In this document: piece after piece, positions 42,790 through 51,700 of the stretch | Position numbering within the stretch: the first letter of the stretch is position 1 | Layout of the letters: each line of letters begins with the position of its first letter | DNA from: CAWAPS01 sp963783945 | GTDB taxonomy: Bacteria > Actinomycetota > Acidimicrobiia > Acidimicrobiales > Palsa-688 | Direction: 5' to 3' | DNA length: 64,000 nucleotides | NCBI GenBank assembly: GCA_963783945.1 | Contig: CAWAPS010000005.1 | Span: 496,001-560,000, forward strand | Notes under the pieces: model-generated | What the model was told of the DNA's origin: nothing | What the model saw: the letters and a program-made list of their open reading frames with translations, nothing else | Databases searched by the model: none | Made by a program: the position numbers and the translations under genes

Positions 42790-43338
42790 TCATGCCAGGA
42801 GCCGTAGCTGGATGTCGTAGGCGTCGCTACAGAAGCGACAGGTGAGTCGATCGACCAAGCGGCGACTTCGTACTCGTGGATGAGTCCACCGACGACGTCG
42901 CGTCAACGGATCCTTCCGGGCGCGGCAGGCGATCTCGGGTGGTGTGAGCTGTACACCACGGTGAGGCCTGGCGCAGTTGTAGTGCTCGATGTACTCCTCG
43001 AGGATCACCTCGAGGTGTCGCCGGGACAAGACGTGCAGATGGTCAAGGCAGTCCTCTCGCACGGTGCGCACCCAGCGCTCCGCGAACGCGTTCGCCCGTG
43101 GGGAGCGCACCGGGGTCTTGACGAAGTCCGTTGCCACGATGCCCTGGGCCTGGGCCCTCCCCGGACTGAAGGTGAGCCCCTCGCCTACCTGGCCATCGCT
43201 GAGACCGTCGAGCACCTGGAGGCCGTAAAGCGGCTCCTGTGCGAAGGTGTCCGCGTCGTCACCAGCGGGTACATCGAACCTACCGGCCGGGGATACCATC
43301 TCCTGGAAGCTGAAGGCCGGCGTCCAGGCCCAGGCCAT
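42790..43338 (-). mobile_element. rve-type transposase, C-terminal relic
   Basis: From about 43128 downstream the minus strand reads KTPVRSPRANAFAERWVRTV, REDCLDHLHVLSRRHLEVIL and YIEHYNCARPHRGVQLTPP, the end of an IS3/IS481-type integrase-core transposase including the last catalytic Glu region (FAERW). A shift near 42900 moves the usual ending GGLIHEYEVAA into another frame. The part of the frame before 43128 is unrelated sequence. The N-terminal half and terminal repeats were not found. Confidence 0.65.
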
Positions 43339-43688
43339 GAGGTGCTTCGCCGAGGCGGCCGCCCCGGCAGGCGAAGCCCGCCGTTTGGCCGTTTGTCGGG
43401 ACTACCAAGCTCCCAGCAGATTTGGTTCAGCTTCTCGGGGAGCCGTTCCACGAGCTGGCCGTCCGAGGCTGCGATCGGGCGTAAATGGCGGCGACCACTG
43501 GCAAGGAACTGGTCCTCGCTCGCCCATAGGGGTGCAAGATGGCCGGCATGCTAGCCCTGACCCACGCTATCGACCCGGGCCGATGCCGACGTTGGTCAGG
43601 GCGCGAACCGTCCCCGAACGCTCAACGCGCCGGCCATGCTTGGCGTCCCCAAGGTGCCGTTGTCTGTAGCCGGGCTGGAGAATCGCTG
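43339..43688. other. 350 bp, no gene seen
   Basis: Lies downstream of the six-gene transposition operon and upstream of the transposase relic. The left end of the Tn554-like element should be here or just before it. No terminal repeat is expected for that family and none was seen. Confidence 0.4.
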
Positions 43689-44138
43689 TCACGGTAAGGG
43701 TTTTCTTGTTGTCGACATGTCGTCAAGGGGAGTCGCTGGCGGTTGCACGTAAGGGGTTGTGCAAGCGGCTTGTCGTTGGGCGCCGAGGACTCGGGAGGTG
43801 TAGTCGCGTAGGGCCTGGTTGTCTTGGCGGAGCCGTGCGGCTTCTTGGCGGAGAGCTTCGAGCCGCTCCCGGAGTGATTGGGTGCTGGCCCGTTGAGCAG
43901 CGGGCACCTGGCGGTGGGAGCGGGGCTGTTGGTCGGCTCTGAGACGCTCGATCTGGGCGCGCAGTTCGGGTTGGCGGTAGAGCCAGCTGCGATGGACGCA
44001 CGCGGCCTGGGCGACCGAGGAGAAGGTGATGGGCTGGCCGGTGCGGTCGAGGCGGCGTAGAGCCTCTTGGGCCCGTTGCAGGGCGCTGGCGTGCTTGGCG
44101 TGAGCGGCCTGGACGAGATGTTGGGGGTTGCCGGTCAT
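43689..44138 (-). CDS. TnpC-like DUF6262 protein
   Basis: 149 residues. HASALQRAQEALRRLDRTGQ, then PITFSSVAQAACVHRSWLYR (a helix-turn-helix-like element) and QSLRERLEALRQEAARLRQD (coiled coil). This is the DUF6262/TnpC pattern found as the third protein of Tn554-type transposons, where TnpC helps orient and stimulate recombination. It follows TnpB by 10 bp on the same strand. It is the last gene of the operon. Confidence 0.8.
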   Translation of the reverse strand: MTGNPQHLVQAAHAKHASALQRAQEALRRLDRTGQPITFSSVAQAACVHRSWLYRQPELRAQIERLRADQQPRSHRQVPAAQRASTQSLRERLEALRQEAARLRQDNQALRDYTSRVLGAQRQAACTTPYVQPPATPLDDMSTTRKPLP

Positions 44139-44148
44139 GGCACTGCGG

Positions 44149-45606
44149 TCAGTTCCCGGCCGAGCTGTCGTCGTGGAGCTGCTCGAGGGAGGAGATGATG
44201 CGTTCGAGGTTGTCCTGGACTCGGCGGTGGTTGTCGATCAGGCGTTGCTGACCGTGGGTTTCGGCGACCTCGAGCAGCTCCTGGTTGTGTTGGGCGTGCT
44301 GGCGGTGGACGGGCAGGAACTCGACGGTGGTCTGGAACTGGGGGCAGGTCAAGCAGGCGTTGGGGTGGGGGCATTCTTGTTGGGGCGGCCGGCCGCAGTA
44401 GCCGTTGGGAAGGCTGGCTTGGATGCGGTTGAGGTTGTGCTTGATCCACTCCGCCCCGGCGGTGGGTGACTCGGGGTCGTAGTCGAGGAGCCGACCGGTG
44501 ATGTCCACTCGCTGCTGCTGGTAGCGGTCGAACTCCTTGCGGACGGTGGTGTCATACAGCTGGGCGTACACAGAGGTCATGCGGGGACTGGCGTGGCCTA
44601 ATAGGCGCTGCACGACATGCTGAGGAACCCCAGCGTTGATGAGTCTTGTCCCGACGGTGTGGCGGAACTGGTGGCAGCTGACCCGGACCGCAGCCCCGGT
44701 TTCGTCGTGCAGCCCGATGCGGGCCTGCCAGGTGGTCAACGCTCGTTTGAGGGTCCAGTAGGGGAACGGCAGGCTGGCATCGGGATTGTTCTTCGGGTCG
44801 GGGAACAGCCAGCGGCTCCCGGCCGGCCATGTGGCACGGACATGGGCTTGCTGATCTTTGATGGCCATCGCCGCCCTGCCCGAGAGCGGGACCAGCTGGT
44901 CGGATCGGGACTTGTTGTTGTAGAAGCACAGGCAGGGCCAGCCGACGCTGTCGTCGATGAGGGGGTTGAACGGCAAGGTGCAGGCGTCGCCGGCTCTGAG
45001 CCCGGTTTCCATCAACACGATGACCAGGTGGCGGATGGCGGGTCCCAGCACGGCCAGATGCCCTTCGGTTTCGAGCTGGGCCATGACGAACTCGGAAACG
45101 AAACGCGGCAGGGGGTTGTCGCGGCGGGGAAGGTCGTCTTGGTAGATCGCGGCCTCGGCGGGGATCTCGGCCAGCCACTGGTGGCGGCGGTTGTGTTCGA
45201 GAAAGCCGCGCAGGCAGATCAGGGCGAGCGAGCGGGAGCTGGCCGCCAGTCCGGTGGCCACCAGCCACGAGAAGTAGCGTTCCAGCAGCAGCCTGCTGAT
45301 CACACTGCTGTTGGCGGCGTCGGGCTCGCAGGCGGCCAGGAAGGCCGAGAAGCGGTCCATGGTGGTGGCAGAGGCGGTGATGGTGCCCCAGGCGCATCCG
45401 GTGGCCAGACGCCACCGGCACCAGTCCTTGACCGCCTGGCGCAGCCATGCCTGGCCGATGCTGCTGAAGCGGACGCTTTCGCGCCCCCGTGGGGCTGGTA
45501 TCCCCAGCGCGTTGGCGTTCCAGCGGTCCTTGGCGTATTCGGCTTCGACAGCAGCAGGATCAGGCCAGCGGTCGGTTCTGTCGGGGTCCAGGCGAGGACC
45601 TTTCAT
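44149..45606 (-). CDS. TnpB-like tyrosine recombinase of a Tn554-type transposon
   Basis: 485 residues. Catalytic set: Arg in ETGLRAGDACTL, HQFRHTVGTRL, GH in LLGHASPRMTS and Tyr in SVYAQLY. After the recombinase domain comes a cysteine cluster, CGRPPQQECPHPNACLTC, a zinc-binding tail typical of TnpB relatives, then helical sequence rich in His/Gln. Start ATG 45606 overlaps the TnpA stop (ATGA). It would act with TnpA in site-specific insertion and excision. Confidence 0.9.
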   Translation of the reverse strand: MKGPRLDPDRTDRWPDPAAVEAEYAKDRWNANALGIPAPRGRESVRFSSIGQAWLRQAVKDWCRWRLATGCAWGTITASATTMDRFSAFLAACEPDAANSSVISRLLLERYFSWLVATGLAASSRSLALICLRGFLEHNRRHQWLAEIPAEAAIYQDDLPRRDNPLPRFVSEFVMAQLETEGHLAVLGPAIRHLVIVLMETGLRAGDACTLPFNPLIDDSVGWPCLCFYNNKSRSDQLVPLSGRAAMAIKDQQAHVRATWPAGSRWLFPDPKNNPDASLPFPYWTLKRALTTWQARIGLHDETGAAVRVSCHQFRHTVGTRLINAGVPQHVVQRLLGHASPRMTSVYAQLYDTTVRKEFDRYQQQRVDITGRLLDYDPESPTAGAEWIKHNLNRIQASLPNGYCGRPPQQECPHPNACLTCPQFQTTVEFLPVHRQHAQHNQELLEVAETHGQQRLIDNHRRVQDNLERIISSLEQLHDDSSAGN

Positions 45607-46766
45607 GGCTGATCGTTTTCCTCGTCATCTTGGCCAGTGTCCTCTGTGGAGGGCGGGACCGGTTCGCTGCGATCCGCGTCGGGGTCGGTGCTGGGCCATA
45701 CCCCGGCGCGTCGAAGCTCGGCTCTCAAGTCGGCGGGCAGGAGATGGACATAGATCTGGCTGGTGGTCACCGAGGAGCGGTGGGTGAGCAGCCGGGCGGC
45801 CACCTCGATAGGCACGCCGGCGCGGATCATTCCGGTGGCAGCCGAGTGGCGCAGCATGTGAATGTTGAACTCGACCCCGGTGCGAGCCCGCAGCCGGCGC
45901 ACCATCTGGTTGACGTTGTTGTAAGTGAGCGGCCAGCCATAGGGCTCGGCCCACAGGTTCACGAACACATAGTCGGAATCCAGGTCTCCGTACTCGGCGT
46001 GCATGTACTCGGTGTAGAGGCGGACCAGACCGGCGGTGATGGGGATGACCTCGACGTCGGGGATCTTGGCCCGGGCCCCGTTAGCGTTGTCGGCCCGGGG
46101 CACGATGCGCAGCTCTCGAGACCGGGAGAGCACATCGGCGTGGCGCAAACCCAATGCCTGACCAACCCGAAGGCCGGTCTCGGCCAGCAAGGCGAACAAG
46201 AACCGGTCCCGCAGGTGCTCGCACGCCTCGATGATGGCCAGGATGTCCTTTTCCGACAGCGTCTTCGGCCTTCGGCGCGGCACAGTCAACTTCACCGGCC
46301 GGACCGGGATCGGGTTGGCCTTGGTGGCGTGATAGAGGAACGGCTTGTAGCTTCGCCGGCCCGCCCGCCGCCAGATCATCAGATCCTCAGCTAGTCCCAC
46401 GCCCACCCTGGCCAGATAGTCATAGAACCCGAACACGGCGGCCAGATACTGGTTGACCGTCGCCGGTTTGCGCCCAGCTTGGTCGGCATCGATGATCACC
46501 GAGTCGCGGCGGGGTGATCGCAGCCAGGCCACAAAGCGCCCCACATCATCCAGGCCTGCCCCATCCCAACGAACGCCTGCGGCGTGAAGGAACTCGAACC
46601 ACAGCTTCAGGCCGATGGCATACCCCCGCACGGTGCGCGGAGAGCGCTCTATCGCCGAAAGGTGCGACAGGTACGCCTCGATCGGCGCTATCGGCTCCCC
46701 ACCGTCATCCAGCACCGTCCAAGAGACCGCCTCGCTGGCGGGCATCACCACCCGCTGCAACCTCAC
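45603..46766 (-). CDS. TnpA-like tyrosine recombinase of a Tn554-type transposon
   Basis: 387 residues from GTG 46766, overlapping the preceding small gene by 4 bp. The N-terminal core-binding domain is LSAIERSPRTVRGYAIGLKL. The catalytic domain has Arg in ETGLRVGQALGL, HMLRHSAATGM, LTHRSSVTTSQIYVHL with the nucleophile Tyr, and here THR replaces the usual GH. The C-terminal 25 residues are acidic. Length and gene order (A-B-C) match Tn554 transposases, which insert at a fixed site without terminal repeats. The target site is not identifiable from one copy. Confidence 0.9.
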   Translation of the reverse strand: MRLQRVVMPASEAVSWTVLDDGGEPIAPIEAYLSHLSAIERSPRTVRGYAIGLKLWFEFLHAAGVRWDGAGLDDVGRFVAWLRSPRRDSVIIDADQAGRKPATVNQYLAAVFGFYDYLARVGVGLAEDLMIWRRAGRRSYKPFLYHATKANPIPVRPVKLTVPRRRPKTLSEKDILAIIEACEHLRDRFLFALLAETGLRVGQALGLRHADVLSRSRELRIVPRADNANGARAKIPDVEVIPITAGLVRLYTEYMHAEYGDLDSDYVFVNLWAEPYGWPLTYNNVNQMVRRLRARTGVEFNIHMLRHSAATGMIRAGVPIEVAARLLTHRSSVTTSQIYVHLLPADLRAELRRAGVWPSTDPDADRSEPVPPSTEDTGQDDEENDQP

Positions 46767-46987
46767 GAGCAGTCACCCGACTGGCTCATAGCTGGCCCCG
46801 ATAGAGCGACCCGCACCATGCACACCGGGACCCGATCGTCTTGGAGCTCTTGCAACAGCACCATCAAGGCCCGGCCGGCGGTCAGGTGAACCAACCGATG
46901 CGGGAGGACGTAAACCTCCACGCTGATACGAATCTGGCTGTCACCATTGGGTGTCGCAGACTGTCGTGCTCCGCAGCGACGGTTCAC
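46763..46987 (-). CDS. small hypothetical protein in the transposition operon
   Basis: 74 residues. The GTG start at 46987 overlaps the previous stop (GTGA) and its stop overlaps the TnpA start (GTGA). Being bracketed by two 4-bp overlaps is strong evidence that it is translated. The core QIRISVEVYVLPHRLVHLTA and GRALMVLLQELQDDRVPVCM is amphipathic, with no known motif. It has no signal peptide. A role in transposition is inferred from position only. Confidence 0.65.
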   Translation of the reverse strand: MNRRCGARQSATPNGDSQIRISVEVYVLPHRLVHLTAGRALMVLLQELQDDRVPVCMVRVALSGPAMSQSGDCS

Positions 46988-47319
46988 CGAGCATCCCCCA
47001 GCACCGTGGCCCGGGCGTAAAGCACCGAGCCGGGCGGCTCTGCCACGCCGCGCAACTCGATATCAACAGGATGTTTCACTCGACGACCCCAACCGTTGAC
47101 GGCAGTGCTAGTCCGGTATTCGCGCACCACCGCCCACCGCCCGGGATTGGCTCGCAGCAACTCGACAATCTCGCCCGTGAGGACCCGACGTCGGTCAGGC
47201 GGCGGGTCCCGCCACATCAACTGGGCGGTCCCTCGCCGCGACGACTCCACTCTGAACATCTTCAGCTGCTCATCTTCGGCGATCAGCCCGGCCCCCAGCT
47301 CGCTCACCTCGACAGTCAT
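46984..47319 (-). CDS. hypothetical protein in the transposition operon
   Basis: 111 residues from ATG 47319, overlapping the upstream stop (ATGA), with GGGAAGAGG about 6 nt before. Contains QLKMFRVESSRRGTAQLMWR, LTGEIVELLRANPGRWAVVR and EYRTSTAVNGWGRR, a basic mixed alpha/beta protein that could bind DNA. No family was recognised. Coupled on both sides to operon neighbours. Confidence 0.7.
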   Translation of the reverse strand: MTVEVSELGAGLIAEDEQLKMFRVESSRRGTAQLMWRDPPPDRRRVLTGEIVELLRANPGRWAVVREYRTSTAVNGWGRRVKHPVDIELRGVAEPPGSVLYARATVLGDAR

Positions 47320-48062
47320 GGCGGCCTCTTCCCGTCGCTCGAATCGATCAAGGTCATCAAACGCCTCTCGTCGACATCCGGGAAGACGCGCGATGTTGTT
47401 GGTCCTGCGGAACTGACCGGGACCAGCCACCTTCCATTGGTCATCACCGACACTGCCGGCCAGCGGGCCAGGACATCGGTCTCACACACCGCCCGGGCCA
47501 AGTCGTCCAACCCCGACAGGACCGCCGCCTCCGCCGACGAGGCTAACCCAGCCACACGCAACCCGATTACCGCTCCAACCATCACCGCCACCGCATAGGC
47601 CACCCGGGCCCGCTCACGATGTCGCCCGCACCAGCTCCGCACCGTGGACTGCGCCACCCCCGCCACCCGCGCCACGGCACGAGAGCCCCTGCCGTCCACC
47701 GCCACCTGGACCGCCGAGCCGATCACCTCCACCCCGAAAGTGCGCCCCACCAGACAGAACGACGGCAACAGAACATGACTCACCCGACACGACGAGCAGC
47801 GAGCCCGGCGCACCCAAATCCGCCACGACCCACCATCCCGCACTGTCCGCCAATAGCCCGACCAGAACACCATCGACGCCCGGCAGCCCGGACAGCAACA
47901 CCGAGGCACCACCACCGCCTTGCCGGCTGTGGCGTACTCCTCGACCGACAGCTGGCAAGCCCATACCATGGCCACGGGCGCGAACCGCCTTTGGGGTCCC
48001 CTCCCCGAGAGCGCCAACCCGAGGGGAGGGGCCCCTTCAATCACATCAACGACGGCCACCAT
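47316..48062 (-). CDS. DUF6431-like zinc-finger/HTH protein, first gene of the transposition operon
   Basis: 248 residues from ATG 48062 (GGGGAGAGG directly upstream also serves GTG 48059). An internal ATG 47969 (MVWACQLSVEEYATAG) resembles family starts but has no ribosome site. A zinc ribbon is formed by CCCPGC and CSSC around FWSGYWRTVRDGG. A helix-turn-helix follows: SRAVARVAGVAQSTVRSWCG. Such DUF6431 proteins look like degenerate transposase DNA-binding parts. It may act as the DNA-targeting or regulatory subunit of the module. Coupled to the next gene by ATGA. Confidence 0.75.
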   Translation of the reverse strand: MVAVVDVIEGAPPLGLALSGRGPQRRFAPVAMVWACQLSVEEYATAGKAVVVPRCCCPGCRASMVFWSGYWRTVRDGGSWRIWVRRARCSSCRVSHVLLPSFCLVGRTFGVEVIGSAVQVAVDGRGSRAVARVAGVAQSTVRSWCGRHRERARVAYAVAVMVGAVIGLRVAGLASSAEAAVLSGLDDLARAVCETDVLARWPAVSVMTNGRWLVPVSSAGPTTSRVFPDVDERRLMTLIDSSDGKRPP

Positions 48063-48528
48063 CCTCTCCCCAGACCGTCCCCGTCCGCTCGTGACCCCAC
48101 CACCGCCCAGTCGGCAACATCGACAACACCGCTACAGACACCACCGTCGCCAAGGCAACAATCGGGCCCCGTCGACTACATCATCGACAGCACCGCAGCC
48201 GCTACAGACAAGTGCCGATAGGGGCGCACCAACTCCAGCAAGCACCCCGGCTCCCGTCCGCAACTCAAACATGATCAAAGTCAGTGAAATCTGGCGGCGG
48301 CGAATCGTGCGTCTCGGCTTCGGGAGGCTTTGGCATGGAAGCCCCCTGCTGGTCCCAGTTTGAAGAGATCTTGGAGGCCGATCTCTCGATAACGCGGTTC
48401 ACGTCTCCTGAACCGGGGCATCCCTACCGTCCCTACAACGGGCTGGACGGGAGGCGAGAGGACGGAAAAATCCCTGGACGCAGTGGACTGGGCGGACGCG
48501 AAATCCTGGTCAGACGGTACAAACGGAG
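48063..48528. other. 466-bp upstream region of the transposition operon
   Basis: No gene. It should contain the operon promoter and the right end of the Tn554-like element. A plus-strand frame from 48284 runs into the acyl-CoA dehydrogenase tail at 48529, but its first part is unrelated to that enzyme. Confidence 0.45.
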
Positions 48529-48618
48529 CTTCACCATCTTCGAAGGGACGAGCGAGATCCAGCATCTGGTGATCGCCCGAGCCATCTCCGGGATGCACAT
48601 AAACTAGCGCTGACCTGC
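48529..48618 (+). repeat. direct repeat copy 2 (candidate attR): acyl-CoA dehydrogenase 3' end
   Basis: Matches 1551-1640 at 83/90 positions in the same orientation. It encodes the last 25 residues of the dehydrogenase, including FEGTSEIQ, the TAG stop and 11 bp downstream. Upstream sequence is unrelated to the enzyme. The five coding differences are all synonymous third-position changes, so both copies were under protein-level selection until recently. Confidence 0.7.
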
Positions 48619-48639
48619 CTCCGGATACCCACGCCCCGG

Positions 48640-49733
48640 GCCTTGGCGAGGTTGGTGAGGATCTCGTCGGCGGTTTTGTGCACACGAACGGGCGGGGGTC
48701 GTCGTTCCAGGTTCGTGTCCAGGCGCGGATGACAGCGATGAGCTATCGGGTGGAGCGGTGGGTGGCGCGCCGTAGCCATTTGCTGGTGAGCTCGGCGAAC
48801 CAGCGTTCGACCGGGTTGAGCCAGGAGCAGGTAGGTCGGGGTGAAGTGCAGGCTGAAGCGGGGATGGCGGACACTTCAGCGTTGGATGGGGCTTTTGTGG
48901 GTGGAGGAGTTGTCGACGATGACGTGTATGTCGAGCTCGCCTGGCACGTTGGCGTCGATCAGGTTCAAGAACCGGCGGAACTCTTCGGCTCGATGCCGTG
49001 GGGTCAGTTCGGCGATCACGTTGCCCGAGGCGACATCGAGAGCGGCGTAGAGATTGGTGGTGCCGTGACGTTTGTAGTCGTGGGTGAGCCGCGCTGGCGT
49101 GCCTGGCATGAGGGGCAGCACCGGGGCGGTGCGATCGAGCGCCTGGATCTGCGATTTCTCGTCGACGCACAGCACCACGGCGGCGTCGGGCGGGTTGAGA
49201 TACAGCCCGACGATGTCGCGTACTTTCTCCACGAACAGCGGGTCGGGCGACAGCTTGAACGACTCCACCAGGTGCGGTTTGAGACCGAAGGTCCGCCAGG
49301 TGCGGCTCACCGCCGACTGGCTCATCCCTGTTGCTGCGGCCATCGAGTGTGTCGACCAGTGCGTGGCACCGGGCGGTGTCTGCTCGATGGTCTTGACGAT
49401 GACCCGCTCCACATCGTCATCGCCGGTCGTGCGCGGCGGCCCCGGGCGGGGTTCGTGGTGGAGGCCGTCGAGGCGGTCGGTGACAAAGCGAGCCCGCCAC
49501 TTGGTGACGGTGTCCATGCTCACTCCCAGCTGGGCCGCCACCGCAGTGTTCGTGGCGCCCTCGGCGCAGGCCAACACGATCCGGCACCGCAGCGCCAACA
49601 CCTGGGCGCTGTTGGGTCGGCGCGCCCATCGCTCAAGCGTCTGTCGCTCGTCGTCGCTGGGCACCACTTGTGGGGCCTCGGATAGGGCATGGTCGCCACC
49701 AATCGTCGCTGACACGACGATCGAACGCGGCAT
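48640..49733 (-). mobile_element. IS630-family transposase, frameshifted
   Basis: The frame 49733-48876 gives 285 residues: ALRCRIVLACAEGATNTAVA and QLGVSMDTVTKWRARFV (HTH), ARLTHDYKRHGTTNLYAALD, VLCVDEKSQIQALDRTAP (first catalytic Asp), and IHVIVDNSSTHKSPIQR (second Asp). The tail then breaks: FSLHFTPTYLLL and VHKTADEILTNLAKARG appear in other frames down to about 48640, with the third catalytic residue region lost. It inserted next to the dehydrogenase-tail repeat. TA-flanked terminal repeats were not resolved. Confidence 0.8.
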
Positions 49734-50099
49734 CCGGACCCAAAATTCCTAACTACCGACTTTTTCTGACTCGGACAGTAGGTGCTCGGCGGGTGGTGAC
49801 TGCCGAGGTTGATGAGTCCGACGTTCTGGCCGATCTACTCGATGTCGCTCTGAGGATGGGACTCACCCTTCCTCGAGCGCGACGTCCTAACTGATCGTCT
49901 GACCGAGCTATCCAAGGGGCCGGGACACCCAGGATGCTGCATCCGGTAAGAGGTCCAGGGCATCCGGGACTAAGGCGACCTCTGCTCACGTTTTCGTAGC
50001 AGCAGGGGCCGGGGATCGTGACCAGGCCCCTGCTGAGTCTACGTAGAAGTTCCTGGGCGAGGACGAGCCTGGCGCAGAGCCTCCAGGGTGTAGGGGCGG
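49734..50099. other. 366-bp gap with a strong hairpin
   Basis: No gene. It contains the perfect 11-bp hairpin at 50000-50035 and the upstream end of the IS630 copy. Confidence 0.45.
50000..50035. terminator. 11-bp perfect hairpin
   Basis: CAGCAGGGGCC (50000-50010), 14-nt loop, GGCCCCTGCTG (50025-50035), followed by AGTCTACG without a T-run. It lies 65 bp beyond the end of the minus-strand small genes, so it may terminate them. Confidence 0.5.
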
Positions 50100-50366
50100 C
50101 TACGTGCTGGAGGTGTCGTGGTGGCAGGGGACATGAGCCATGACAGATCTCTCGACTCCGGTCAGGACTCGTGCTCTCGTTCGGCCAGTTGCTCCTCCAG
50201 ATCCGTGACAGTGGTGATGAGGGCCCTGGACCAGGCTTTGTAGCTCTCCCGGGCCGGCGCGTAACTCCTCGTTCTCGGTCTTCAGTAAGTCGCCGGTGCC
50301 CTGCGAGTCGTAATACTGGGGCTGGGGCCCAGACTTCTTGTCTGGAGGAGGATCAGGCCGGTTCAC
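50100..50366 (-). CDS. small coiled-coil protein (one frameshift)
   Basis: 88 residues in frame, of which the first ~50 look real: NRPDPPPDKKSGPQPQYYD and GDLLKTENEELRAGPGELQS. One base further, the frame continues ALITTVTDLEEQLAERE, extending a coiled coil. The C-terminal residues in the printed frame are therefore spurious. Start overlaps the previous gene by 14 bp. Function unknown, possibly a partner of the membrane protein upstream. Confidence 0.5.
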   Translation of the reverse strand: MNRPDPPPDKKSGPQPQYYDSQGTGDLLKTENEELRAGPGELQSLVQGPHHHCHGSGGATGRTRARVLTGVERSVMAHVPCHHDTSST

Positions 50367-50640
50367 TGTTCGTCTTCGGCGGCTCTAGTGGCAGAGCTTC
50401 CTCGTGTCGCCACATGAGGGAGGCCACGATGAGGATCCAGATGCCTATAGCGAAGAAGGCGAAGAACCCGAGCGGTCCAGCCAGGGCCACCACCGCGAGA
50501 CAGAAACTCAGGCAGGCCAACCGCCACCGTAGAGCTAGATGTCGGTCCAATCTCGGCGGATCACCGGGACAGGAACCGATCGAGGCTTCGCCTCTGACCA
50601 CCGTGACGTGCTCGTGCGAGACGTGCCTCAAGCAACACAT
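50353..50640 (-). CDS. small membrane protein
   Basis: Up to 95 residues. The segment LACLSFCLAVVALAGPLGFF and FAFFAIGIWILIVASLMW forms one or two transmembrane helices, preceded by a basic stretch (RLDRHLALRWR) and followed by a polar tail. The first ~30 residues (HVTVVRGEASIGSC) look less convincing, so the real start may be internal. It overlaps the coiled-coil gene. Confidence 0.55.
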   Translation of the reverse strand: MCCLRHVSHEHVTVVRGEASIGSCPGDPPRLDRHLALRWRLACLSFCLAVVALAGPLGFFAFFAIGIWILIVASLMWRHEEALPLEPPKTNSEPA

Positions 50641-50648
50641 CTTAATAA

Positions 50649-51700
50649 TCAGGAGTCGCTTGCCTCTAGGCGGTTAGAGCCACCCGGCTCGCGTCGGATA
50701 GCGCCCTGCGGAGGTCTCGCCGCGGGGTGGTGCCGACCTTGGGATATACCTTGCGCAAGTGGCCATTCGACGGTGCGGGGGCTGATAAACAACTCGGCGC
50801 CGATCTCGGCGTTGGTGCGCCCGTCGGTAGCCAGTTTGGCGATCTGCGCTTCCTGGGCAGTCAATTGGTCGCGTGTGTCGACTCTGCGCTGACGGACCGT
50901 TTTCCCGTCGCCAGCAGCTCGCGTCGGGTCGCTCTGCGAACCCTGTCTCCCCCATCACGTTGAATAGGTCGTGGCCGGTCCGCAGCGCCTCGCGGGCGTC
51001 GAGGCGTCGGTTCTGGCGCCGCAACCATTCGCTATACAGAAGATGGGTCCGGGCCAGTTCTGTCCGTACCCGGGTTCGGCCGAGGTGCTTGATCGCCTGG
51101 CGGTAGAAACCCTCGGCGATGTCGTCCTCGCTTATCAGGGCACGTGAGTTCGCCTCCATGCCGAGCGCTCAGTCCGTGCCACTTGCGCGTCTCGCTTCCG
51201 AGAGTCGCTGGACGGGGGCGGATGCGCGTTCGCTCTTAGCGCTGCGGACCGCCGCCTCGACGAGGTCGATCAACGACCAAGTCGAGATCCCGAGGTCCTC
51301 GGGGTACTCGGATGCCCCCTCGGCCGCGGCGAGCGCCCGCTCGTATTATCCCAGGCTGTTGAAAAGGACCGCGCTGGTCCACTGCGCGACGATCACCTCG
51401 ATTCCCTCACCGCGGGGCACGACCTGGCTCATATGGCCGCGACCAGGTCGCCGGCCTCGTCCTCACGGCCCCGCCAAGCGGCAAGGGCCGCGGGCGCTGT
51501 GTATAGCGCAAATAGGGTCACCGGGTGGGGTTGGATCGGCTTCCGACGCCCTCGCGATCGGTGAACGAATCGGCGAAGATCCGACCGTCACATTCTCCCA
51601 ACGGTCATCTCTTCTAGCCGCCAGGCTCTGCCTGGCCGCCACGTCTGTGTGGAGCCGGACGGCTACCGCCTCGGTGGCCGACCCGGTCGTTCAGCCTGCT
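50649..51700 (-). pseudogene. LuxR-family (LAL-type) regulator, C-terminal relic
   Basis: Joined across frames the minus strand reads EGASEYPEDLGISTWSLIDL, RASGTDWALGMEANSRALIS, FYRQAIKHLGRTRVRTELAR, LLYSEWLRRQNRRLDAREAL, then the LuxR HTH LTAQEAQIAKLATDGRTNAE, IGAELFISPRTVEWHLRKV and a C-terminus ending ALSDASRVALTA at 50665. This is the TPR and HTH part of the ~900-residue ATPase regulators (AfsR/MalT-like layout). The ATPase domain is missing. Four or more shifts are present, including one inside the HTH at TVEW. It is not functional as read. Confidence 0.65.

Noticed and set aside
48284..48607. 107-codon frame ending in the dehydrogenase tail as a real gene
   Set aside because: The first 80 residues are unrelated to any dehydrogenase. 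The homologous part is only the 90-bp repeat, better explained as an attachment-site copy.
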